Shown here piece by piece: positions 37,146 through 46,900 of a DNA stretch of 64,000 bases (position 1 is its first letter; every line of letters begins with the position of its first letter). The DNA comes from Planomonospora sp. ID82291 (GTDB lineage: Bacteria > Actinomycetota > Actinomycetes > Streptosporangiales > Streptosporangiaceae), in the NCBI RefSeq assembly GCF_015711645.1, contig NZ_JABTEX010000004.1, positions 620,001 through 684,000 on the forward strand. Direction: 5' to 3'. The translations under genes and the position numbers were made by a program. Under the pieces are notes generated by a model, which worked only from the letters and a program-made list of their open reading frames with translations, ran no database searches and was not told the DNA's origin.

Positions 37146-37263
37146 CCGCCCGTCGTCCCACCGCCGGGAACGGGCCTTGCGGAGCGGGCGGATCATGGTC
37201 ACGATCGGCGTGACACGTCCGACGGCGCCGCGGGGACCGCCTTCCACCCTCCCGGAGGCATCC

Positions 37264-38256
37264 GTGCGTTCCCCCTTCCGCCTCGCCGTCACCGCCGCCC
37301 TGACCGCCTCGATGACCGCGGCCGTCTGCGGCGGCCCTGCCCGCGCGGCCGAGCCCGCCCTGACGGACCTGACCTTCGGCGGGGTGCACAACGCCTACGA
37401 CAGGGCGGCCTACCCCTACCTGGTCGACGCGCTCGACGCCGGGAACCGGATGATCGAGATCGACCTGTGGACCTTCTTCGGCCAGTGGACCGTGAGCCAC
37501 TCCAACCCGTTCTGGAGCGACAACAACTGCGAGAAGGGCGCGACGGCCGGCGAACTGCGCGACTCGGCGCGCAACCAGCAGTTCACGCACTGCCTGGACA
37601 ACGTCAGAGCCTGGCACGAGGCGAATCCGGGCCACGAGCTCCTGGTCCTCAAGCTGGAGATGAAGGACGGGTTCCACGACAACCGGGGCCGGGGTCCCGA
37701 CGAGCTCGACGCCGTCCTGCGGGACCGCTTCGGCGACGCGATGCTCACCCCCGCCGACCTGACGGGCGGCCACGCCACCCCGGACGCCGCCGCCCGCGCC
37801 GGGGCCTGGCCCGCCGACCACCGGGGCAGGATCATGGCCTACGTGATCCGGGGCACCGCCGAGAACGACAGCCTGCCCACCGAGGTGGAGTACGCCCGGC
37901 ACCTGCGGGACCACCCCGCCGACGCCCAGGTCTTCCCGGTCCCCCGGGGAGGGTACGGCGCCGCCGACCCGCGCCAGGCCTACGAGGAGTCCCTGCGCCC
38001 CTGGTTCGTCGTCTTCGACGGCGGCGCGGCGTCCTTCGCCGGGCTGCCGGCCGAGCGGCGGGCGTTCTACGGCGACTACTTCACCGCGGTCACCTCCGCC
38101 CACGAGGTCGCGCCGGCGCTGGACCCCGTGAACCCGCCCGCGGACCAGGCCCTGGCCAGGACCAGGGCGCTGGGGTGCCTGGGGGCGACCGTCGTGTCCA
38201 GCGACTGGCGCCGCGTCCCCGGCTGGCAGGGCCCGCACGCCCGCACCGGGTGCTGA
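37264..38256 (+). CDS. Secreted PI-PLC-like phosphodiesterase
   Basis: 330 residues. The GTG at 37264 is preceded by GGAGG at 6 bases, which decides it over an in-frame ATG 29 codons upstream. A signal peptide (about 1-29, ending ARAAE) precedes a PLC-like TIM barrel. Catalytic-type segments are GVHNAYD (first His), MIEIDLWTFFGQWTVSHSNPF (metal-binding acidics and second His) and LVLKLEMKDG. It resembles the Ca2+-dependent PI-PLC family (PI-PLC-C1 type) found in actinomycetes and probably cleaves glycerophospholipids or phosphoinositides outside the cell. Four Cys may form disulfides. Confidence 0.85.
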   Translation: MRSPFRLAVTAALTASMTAAVCGGPARAAEPALTDLTFGGVHNAYDRAAYPYLVDALDAGNRMIEIDLWTFFGQWTVSHSNPFWSDNNCEKGATAGELRDSARNQQFTHCLDNVRAWHEANPGHELLVLKLEMKDGFHDNRGRGPDELDAVLRDRFGDAMLTPADLTGGHATPDAAARAGAWPADHRGRIMAYVIRGTAENDSLPTEVEYARHLRDHPADAQVFPVPRGGYGAADPRQAYEESLRPWFVVFDGGAASFAGLPAERRAFYGDYFTAVTSAHEVAPALDPVNPPADQALARTRALGCLGATVVSSDWRRVPGWQGPHARTGC

Positions 38257-38282
38257 GGGGCCCCGCGGCCGCACCGGTCTCC

Positions 38283-38375
38283 CGGCATCCGGCGGCGGGG
38301 CATCCGGCGGCGGGGCGGCCGTACGGTGCCCCGCGGACCGTACGGTGCCCCGCGGACCGTGCGGCGCCCCGCCCG
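38283..38375. repeat. Short tandem repeats between PLC-like and IclR genes
   Basis: Two copies of GGCATCCGGCGGCGGG-like sequence (about 38284-38315) are followed by 19-bp units CCGTACGGTGCCCCGCGGA at 38319-38337 and 38338-38356 and a degraded third at 38357-38375. The 19-bp period equals that of the unrelated array at 4116. Confidence 0.85.
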
Positions 38376-38527
38376 TCGCCGCCGGCTCGCCGGACCCCGC
38401 CGCCGGGCCCCGCCGCCGGAGCCCGTACGCCGGAGCGATCCGGCCGGTCCCGGATCTTCCCCGCGCGGTGTCCTGTTGCTACATTCCGAGATGAGAATTC
38501 ATTTCAGTTCTTGGATCGGAGGGCTCG

Positions 38528-39418
38528 ATGACCGCTCTCACCCCCGAGCCGGAGCCGACGGCGCCCGCCCGGCGCGACCTGCCGCCGTCGATGGTCGAGC
38601 GGATGACCCTGATCATGGACGCGTTCACCGGCCGCTCCACCCGGCTGACCCTGGAGGACGTGGCCCGCCGCACGCACCTGCCGCGCTCGACGGCGCACCG
38701 GATCCTCGACCAGCTGGTCCGCCTCGGCTGGATCGAGCACACCTCCTTCGGCTACGGCCTGGGGCCGCGCGCCCTGGGACTCGGCGGCGGCGACGGCGGA
38801 CACGGCGAGGTCCGGGAGGCGGCCGCGCCGCTCCTGCACGACCTGCAGCTCAGGACCGGCCTCGTGGTCCACCTGGCGGTCCTCGACGGGGCGGAGGTCT
38901 TCTACCTCGACAAGGTCGGCGGCCGGTTCGCCGCCTCGGTCCCCTCCCGGGTCGGCGGCCGGGCCCCGGCCCACTCGACCGCGTTGGGCAAGGCGATGCT
39001 GGCCTGGCTCGAACCCGAGGAGGTCGACGCCCGGATCGGCGGCGCCATCGGCCGCCTGACCAGCCGCACCATCGGCGAGACGGACGTTTTGCACCAGGAG
39101 CTGAACCGGGTACGGCAGCGCCGGGGGCTGGCCTTCGAACGGGGGGAGTGCTTCCCCGACATCGCCTGCGTGGCCGCGGCGATCCGCGGCCCCGAAGGCC
39201 CGGAGGCCGCGATCTCCCTGGTGGGGGACGTACGGACGCCGCTGGAGAAGGTCGCCCCGCTGGTGGCCTGTGCCGCGCGCCAGGCCTCCGAGGCCCTCTT
39301 CCCGGACGCGGAGGCCCCCCGGCGGGCCCGCCTGATGGCGGTGGTCCCGGACCGGACGTGGTCCGCGGAGACCGTGAACCGGCTCCTGGCCACCGGCCAG
39401 AACGGCGACTGGTTCTGA
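38528..39418 (+). CDS. IclR family transcriptional regulator
   Basis: 296 residues, ATG behind GGAGGG at 4-5 bases. A winged HTH (about 22-80: LTLEDVARRTHLPRSTAHRIL, then DQLVRLGWIEH) is followed by an IclR effector domain (about 95-275: VDARIGGAIGRLTSRTIGE, ECFPDIACVAAAIR, AAISLVGDVRTPLEKV). The 60 bases before it hold A+T-rich DNA with GAATTC flanked by imperfect arms (38488-38506), which could be its own operator. There is no adjacent catabolic operon; the target is unknown. Confidence 0.92.
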   Translation: MTALTPEPEPTAPARRDLPPSMVERMTLIMDAFTGRSTRLTLEDVARRTHLPRSTAHRILDQLVRLGWIEHTSFGYGLGPRALGLGGGDGGHGEVREAAAPLLHDLQLRTGLVVHLAVLDGAEVFYLDKVGGRFAASVPSRVGGRAPAHSTALGKAMLAWLEPEEVDARIGGAIGRLTSRTIGETDVLHQELNRVRQRRGLAFERGECFPDIACVAAAIRGPEGPEAAISLVGDVRTPLEKVAPLVACAARQASEALFPDAEAPRRARLMAVVPDRTWSAETVNRLLATGQNGDWF

Positions 39419-39442
39419 CGCCGCCGCGCGCACGGCGCACGC

Positions 39443-39964
39443 TCAGGGGCCGGTCTCCTCGTCTTCCTCTTCCGGTTCGTCCTCCGGTCTGAACGGCTCC
39501 AGCGGACGGCTGCCGAGCACCCATCCGGCCGAGACACGCGCGAGGCACGCCTGCATCCCGTTGAGCTCGTCCCGATCGATCGACCAGTCCATGTCCGGCG
39601 GGCCCTCGCCCATGACGATCGCGGCCATGAAGTCGTTCCAGCGCCCGTACGAGCTGAGCAGAACCGCCTCGTCCGGAACGTCCAGGTCGAGCACCACGTA
39701 GCGGGCGTACTCCTGCGGAGTCTGCGGGCAGAGCAGCAGCTCCGCCGCCAGCGCCACGCGGTTGTCCCGGGTATCCGGTCCCTCCCACGCCCACACCGGC
39801 GGCCGGCCCCCGCAGTCGAGGCCGCGCCGCGCCATCTCCGCCGCCATCGCCTCGTAGCAGGCCCGGTGGTTCCGGACCGTGATCCGCTCCCAGTCCCCGA
39901 CCAGCTCACCGGCGTCCTCCAGCGACTCGAGAACCGCTCGGTGCTGGACCGTCCACAATCGCAT
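39443..39964 (-). CDS. DUF3841 protein
   Basis: 173 residues from the ATG at 39964. The start MRLWTVQHRAVLESLEDAG is how DUF3841 proteins begin (M-R-L-W-T-x-Q). Other family-like segments are CYEAMAAEMARRGL, PPVWAWEG, ALAAELLLCP and VVLDLDVPDEAVLLSSYGRWND. The C-terminus is acidic (DEPEEEDEETGP). The fold suggests a small cytosolic protein; its role is unknown. It is convergent with the IclR gene. Confidence 0.85.
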   Translation of the reverse strand: MRLWTVQHRAVLESLEDAGELVGDWERITVRNHRACYEAMAAEMARRGLDCGGRPPVWAWEGPDTRDNRVALAAELLLCPQTPQEYARYVVLDLDVPDEAVLLSSYGRWNDFMAAIVMGEGPPDMDWSIDRDELNGMQACLARVSAGWVLGSRPLEPFRPEDEPEEEDEETGP

Positions 39965-40088
39965 CAGGTGATGATGCCAGGGCGGGGGCACGGAGATCCA
40001 CGCGATCAGGCCGGGAAGGGCGGTGACGGACGGCTCCGCCGCGCTCAGGCGGTCCGCGCCGCATGCGACGGTGACGGCCCCGCCGTAC

Positions 40089-40589
40089 TCAGGCCGGGCC
40101 GCGCCGCCCGCCGAAGTAGGCCGCCGCGACCCGGGTGTGCAGGGGGAAGGCCAGGTCCTGCGGCCGGTCGATCACCAGCCACTCCGACGTCTCGGCCGTG
40201 GGCGCGACCGGCGGGAGAGCGGACGCGGCGGTCCGCGGCCCCAGGGCGAAGACCAGGACGGTGCCGTCCGGGGCGCTGAGCACGTCGAACAGCCGGACGT
40301 CGGCGGCGTCGACGACGACGCCCGTCTCCTCCCGCAGTTCGCGCACGGCCGCCTGCTGCCAGGACTCGCCCAGGTCGACGAAGCCGCCGGGCAGGGCGAG
40401 CGCGCCCCGGTGCGGCTCGACGTCGCGGCGGACCACCAGCAGTCCCCCGTCCACCGGCAGCACCATCACCGCGACCGGGAGGGGATTGAGGTAGGAGGTG
40501 TTCCCGCAGGCGGAGCAGGTCCGCGGCCAGGCCTGGTCCGGGGCGTAGGCCATGCCGCAGAAGGAGCAGTGGGAGTTTCTGACCGTCAC
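40089..40589 (-). CDS. Nudix hydrolase with zinc ribbon
   Basis: 166 residues. An N-terminal Cys4 ribbon (HCSFCGMAY...CSACGNTSY, about 8-30) is followed by a Nudix fold with a complete box, GFVDLGE-x7-RELREETGV. The ribbon-plus-Nudix layout is like NudC or NADH-pyrophosphatase relatives, but the protein is shorter. It hydrolyses a nucleoside-diphosphate-X substrate that is not identifiable. It should be active, in contrast to the degenerate Nudix protein at 23470. Confidence 0.88.
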   Translation of the reverse strand: MTVRNSHCSFCGMAYAPDQAWPRTCSACGNTSYLNPLPVAVMVLPVDGGLLVVRRDVEPHRGALALPGGFVDLGESWQQAAVRELREETGVVVDAADVRLFDVLSAPDGTVLVFALGPRTAASALPPVAPTAETSEWLVIDRPQDLAFPLHTRVAAAYFGGRRGPA

Positions 40590-40989
40590 GGCGGTGAGAC
40601 TAACAACTCCCGCTCCGGTCGCGGAGCCGTACGGACGGCCGGCGGCGCCGGTCCCGCCGTGCGGTCACGCCACCCTCCTGACCGGATCTCGGCGACGCCG
40701 ACGGCCGAGGACGGGCCACCGGCCATCCTGACGGTCGAGGCGGGGAGAGGCGGCCGCACCGTCCGACGGCTGTGGAACAGGAAAGATGATCTTCCCGATT
40801 TGACCACTTTCCGTTCTTTATCTGCTACTTATGTGGATCTTGCGCATCAACGAGGTATATGTGTACCTTCTGATCGTTTGCTTGTTGATCACTCTGAACC
40901 GCTGATCCCGGCCTCCGCCGGGGGGACCGACGGGGTGGGGTAGCGACGGCACAGGCTGTCGCGCTGGCTGGTTCGGAGGGTGACGGCGT
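40590..40989. other. 400-bp gene-free region with the RHS promoter
   Basis: After a G+C-rich first half, bases about 40780-40905 are clearly A+T-richer and hold promoter-like elements, for example TTGACC at 40800-40805 with TACTTA about 20 bases on. No gene is seen. It separates the Nudix gene from the toxin gene transcribed away from it. Confidence 0.5.
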
Positions 40990-43900
40990 ATGCGCCGCAG
41001 TCTGTCGTGGTCGCGTTCATCAAGCCGGAAGGCCTGGATGACGGCGGTGTTCACTGTGGTGCTGACACCCGGCTTATTGGGCCTTCAAGCGCTGCCGGTG
41101 ACGGCCGAGACGAGTACAACCGTTGCGGCCCCGGTGCTCCGAGGCGGAGCGCTCCCGGTGCAGTTGATCGGCAGTGCGGCCGGTATGCCGTCTCTTGTGG
41201 AGGCGGAGCGCACGTCGACGACGGCGCGGTCCGCCTCCTCTACGTCACCGGATGTCAAGCCGCCCAAGCAGGTGCTGCCGTCTGAAGGCAGGTTCGTTAA
41301 GGAGTCGGCTCCTCTCACGACGCAGGCTCCCGCCTCTGCGAAGAAGACCGAGGAAGCAGAAAAGCCTCAGGCCATGGCTTCGGCGCAGGCCTCGGCGGCG
41401 GCTCCGTGCGGAAGCGTGTCGGCCTGGCGGTCGAACTACGCGGTGACCAAGGGGGATCGCCTGGCCTCGGCGGGCCGGATCTGGGAGGCCCTGATCGACA
41501 TCGCCGGGTGGTTGAACACGACGCCGCCCGAGCAAGGGGACGCATGGGAGTGGGCGGATCGAGGAGCATGTCCGCTGCCGGCTGCTCCCACGGTCACCTC
41601 CATGGCACCGGTCGACGAGGCGCTGGTGATGACGCTGCAGCCGACGTTGTCGGCGACGGTGACGACCTGGTCCGGTGGCGTCGCCGGGTTCGACTTCCAG
41701 GTCTGCGACAGCCCGTCGATGTCGGGCGACTGCGTCGACTCCGACGACTACGGCTTCGACTGCTGCGGGCTGTCCGGCCAGTGGAAGCTGCCCGAGGGGT
41801 ACGTGGCATGGGGACAGGAGTACTGGTGGCGGGTGTACGTCACCGACGCCTCCACCATCGGGGGGCGGGGCGCCTACTCCGAGACGCATTCGTTCACCGT
41901 GGGCGTGCGCCAGCCGTCGATCACCTCGAACCTGTCGGCCCGGGGCATCAACGGCCAGGAGTTCTACCAGGCCAGCGGCAATTACACGACCACCTTCACC
42001 GACGCCGTGGTGGCGAGCGCGGGGCCGCCGCTGTCGGTGGTGCGCTCCTACAACAGCATGGATCCGCGGCGGGACGGGGCGTTCGGTGCGGGCTGGTCGA
42101 CCCGTTTCGACATGCGGATCGTGGCGGAGACGATCCGCGGCCACGAGGCACTGCTGGTGACCTACCCCGACGGGCGGACGGTGCGGTTCGCCGCCAAGGA
42201 GAACGGGACCTTCCAGCCGCCTCCCGGCACCTACGCCACGTTGGCGAAGGTCGACGGCGGAGGCTGGCGGTTGATGGACAAGTCGTCGACCTCCTACGTC
42301 TTCGATGCCCAGGGGCGGCTGCTGAAGGTGACCGACGGCCGTGGCCGCAGCCAGGACCTGGTCTACGGCGGCGACGGCAGGCTGAGCAAGGTCACCGCCG
42401 TCGGCGGCAGGTCGCTGACCTTCACCTGGACCGGCGCGCACGTCACCGGTGTGTCCACCGACCCGGTCGGTGGGCAGCCGCTGACGTGGGCCTACACCTA
42501 CACCGGTGACCGGCTGACGAAGATCTGCACGCCGACCGAGGCGTGCACCGTCTTCGACTACGGCACGGGGTCGCTGTATCGCAGTTCGATTCAGGACGCC
42601 GATCCGCTGGGGTACTGGCGGCTGGGGGAGGCCTCCGGTCAGAGCGCGGCCGATCAGGGCTGGGGCGCGGGTCCGGCGTCCTACTCGGGGGTGACGCCGG
42701 GCCGGCCGGGCGCGCTGGCCGGCAGCAGTGACACCGCGGTGGAACTGAAGAGCTCCAGCTACGTCGAGCTGCCCTCAGACGTCATGCAACGACTGCGCGG
42801 GCAGGGCGCGGTGGAGCTGTGGCTGAAGACCACGGCGACGGGCCGCATCGTCTCGACGGGGCAGTGGAGCACGCTGGACCCGGTGCTGCAGGTGGGTGCC
42901 GACGGCAGGCTGCGCGCCTCCTACAGACCGACCTCCTCGCCCATCGTCTCGCCCGCGGCGGTCAACGACGGCGCCTGGCACCATGTGGTGCTCACCATCG
43001 CCGCCGACAAGCAGACCCTCTACCTGGACGGGCGCGCCGTCGGCACGCTCACCCAGGAAGCGGCGAGGGAGGAGCGAAACGTCACCCGCATCGGAGCGGG
43101 CCTGGCGGGATCGGTGGACGAGCTGGCGATCTACGATCGGCCGCTGACCGAGGCCGAGGTGACCGCGCACTTCGAGGCGCGGGCCGAGGCACCGAACAAG
43201 CTGTCGAAGATCACGCTGCCGAGCGGCCGCATCTGGGCGGCCAACACCTACGACCCCGCGACGGAGCGGCTCACCGCCCACACCGACGCCCACGGCGGCA
43301 CCTGGAAGATCGGCACTCTGGCCTACGACCGGACGACCGGCAAGTCCACGGTGAAGGTGACCGACCCGCGCAGCGAGACGCTGACGTACGTCTACGACGC
43401 CTGGCGCGGATACCGCCTGGTCGCGCAGACCGACCAGCTCGGCAAGACCACCGACTACGGCTACGACACCGGCGGTTTCGTCAAGACGGTCAAGGACCCC
43501 AACGGCAACACCACCGAGAACTTCTACGACAAGCGGGGCAACACCCTGGCCGGCAAGCAGTGCCGGACGGCTGGCAACTGCCAGACCACCCGCTATGCCT
43601 ACCACCTGACCAAGGACGACCCGTTCGACCCTCGCAACGACCGGCCGCTCGCCCTGCGGGATGCCCGATCGGCCAGCGCCACCGATGACACGTATGCGAC
43701 CCGGTGGGAGTACAACCAGTACGGCGAGCGCACCAAGGAGACCACCCCGGCGACTCCCGGCTTCCCCGACGGGCGGACGGCCACCTCCACCTACACCGAC
43801 GGCACCGAGGCCGCTATCGGCGGTGGAGCCACCCCGGCGGGATTGCTGGAAACCGTGAAGAACGCGCGCGGCGACGAGACGACCTACCGCTACGCCTCAA

Positions 43901-46900
43901 CCGGTGATCTGGCCGAGCAGACCACCCCCGCCGGACTGAAGATCACCTTCGCCTACGACGGAATCGGCCGGGTCGTCTCCCGCAAGGAGATCTCCGACGC
44001 CCATCCCGATGGAGTGGCCTCGGCTTTCACCTACGACGCGATGAACCGGGTCCTCACCGAAACCGGCCCCGGGGTGAAGAACGAGATCACCGGCAAAACG
44101 CATACCGCCCGCACGGCCTTCACCTACGACGCCGACGGCAACACACTCACCGTGACGCTGACCGATCCGACCGGTGGCGATCCCGAGCGCACCACCACCT
44201 ACACCTACGACGACCACGGCCGTGTCGCGTCGGTGACCGACCCCGAAAAGGGCATCGTCCGCACCACCTGGGATGCCACCGGTGCTGTCGTCTCCACGAC
44301 CGATCCCCTGGGTACGGTCGTGGCCTCGGCCTACACCAAACGCGGCGAGCTGTACACGCGCACGCTCAAGGACTGGACCGGCAGCCCGGTCGACCCCCAA
44401 GCCGCCAAGGACGTGGTGCTGGAGTCCTTCTCCTACGACCCCGGCGGCCGACTGGCCGGCCAGGTCGACGCGCTGGGCCGCAAGACCACTTACACCTACT
44501 TCACCGACAACCGCCTGTCGCAGGTCATCGCCGACGACGTGCGGCTCAACGGCTCCACCACCCCGGCCGACGTGGTGCTGGAGGCCAACACCTACGACGC
44601 GGCCGGCAACCTGACCAAGCAGGTCACCGGCGGCGGCAAGCAGACCACCGAGTACGTCCGCGACGCCGCGGGCCGGCCGACCTCCACCACGTACGACCCG
44701 GCCACGCTCAAGCGCACCACCGCCTACACCTACGACGCGGCGGGCAACGTCACCAAGGAGACGTTCACCGGCGCGGGCAGCACCCGGGCCGAGTCGACCG
44801 AGTACGCCTACAACCCGCTCGGCCAGATGACCCGGCGAAGCGTCGACAACGGCGAGGCCGACCTGGTCTCCACCTGGAGCTACGACGAGCGCGGGCTGCT
44901 GGTCAGGCAGACCGACCCGCGTGGCAACGCCTCCGGCGCGGACGAGGACGCGTTCACCACGACGATGCGCTACGACGCCGCCGGGCGTCTAGTGGAGGCC
45001 ACCGCGCCGAAGGTGACGATCGAGAAGAACGGCGCCGCCGCCGACGGCCGACCGGCCACCAAGTACGGCTACAACAGCCTGGGCCTGGCCACGCAGGTCG
45101 TCGACGCCGAAGGCCGCACCACCACCTCGACCTTCGACAAGGCCGGCCGGCCGACCGCGACGATCCGCGCCATGACCGCTTCCCCCGACCCGGGCTCTCC
45201 GACGGTCCCGGCCGGGGAGGCCGGGCACTGGGCGATGGACGAGGGCTCCGGCACCGCGCTGGCCGACGCCTCCGGCAACAAGCACACCGCCACCGCCACC
45301 GGCCCGATCACCTGGGGCGAGGGCAAGCACGGCAAGGCCGTCACCTTCGGCGCGGGCACGCACGCGCTGACCGCCGCGCCGGTGCTGCGCACCGATGAGA
45401 GCTACACCGTTGCGGCGTGGGCCTATCTGACCGCGGACGAGCACTCGGCCGTCGTCAGCCAGGACGGGACGGTCAACAGCGGCTTCAAACTGCAGTACTC
45501 GCCCGGCGACAAGAAGTGGCGGATGGTCGCCTACACCAGCGACACCGCCGGCTCGACCGACACCAAGGCCATCTCCTCCCGGACGGCCAAGCTCAACACC
45601 TGGACGCACCTGACCGGCGTCTACGACGCGCAGGCTCGCAAACTCCGCCTGTACGAGGACGGGGACCTGGTCGCCGAGAACGACTACACCAGCACCTGGA
45701 ACGCCGGCGGAGGCCTGCTGATCGGCCGCAGCAAGCTCGCCGGCGCCTACCAGCACTCCTTCCGCGGCACTCTTGACGAGGTCCGCGCCTACGGCAAGGC
45801 CCTGACCGGTGAGGAGGTCCGCGCCCTGGCCACCGCCGCCCCGGCCGCCGCGGCGAGCGCCCCGGCCCAGACCGCGCCGGTCGAGTCGAAGACCACCCTC
45901 GCCTACGACGCGGCCGACCGCGTCACCAAGCTCACCGACCCGCGCGGCTACGCCACCACGGTCGAGTACGACGCCCTGGGCAACCCGGTGCGCACCACCC
46001 TGCCCGGCGCCTCCGGCCCCGGCAGCGTTTCGGTGACCGAGTACGACCTGCTCGGCGAGCAGCTCGCGTCCGTGGACCCGACCGGCGCCCGCGCCGAGGC
46101 GACCTACGACGATCTGGGCCGGATGATCACCCAGACGCAGATCGAGCGCAAACCCACCACGGCCGCGCTGACCACCAGCTTCACCTACGACACCGCCGGC
46201 AACCTCACCAAGACCGTCGCGCCCGGCGGTAAGACCACCGACTACACCGTCAACGCCGCCGGGCAGGTCACCGCCACCACCGACCCCAACCGCAACACCT
46301 CCACCATCGGCTATGACTTTCTGGGCCGCCCGGCCAAGGTGACCGATCCACTGGGCAACACCACCGAAGCCGAATACGACCTGGCCGGACGGCAGACCGC
46401 GGCCAAGGACCTCGATGCTTCCGGGGCGGTGGTCCGCACGATCGGTTTCGGCCACGACCCGGCCGGCAACCAGATCAGCCGCACCTCCGGCGAGGGACAC
46501 CTCACGCGGCAGGAGTTCGACGCGCTCGGCCGGATGACCAAGCTGATCGAGCCGGTGACGGCCGACAAGACGATCACCACCACGTTCGGCTACGACGCCG
46601 CCGGCGCCCGCACCCGCCTGACCGACGGCCGCGGCAACGCCACCTGGACCACCTACAACAGCCTCGGCCTGGTCGACTCCATCACCGAACCGGCCACCAC
46701 CGCCCACCCGAATGCGACCGACCGCACCTGGACTCAGGTGTACGACGCGGCGGGCAACACCACCGCCACCCTGCAGCCGGGCGGCGTGCGCATCGACCGC
46801 ACCTTCGACCCGCAGGGTCAGGTGACCAAGCAGACCGGCACCGGCGCCGCCGTCGACACTCCCGAGCGCACCTTCGCCTACGACCCGGCCGGTCGGCCGA

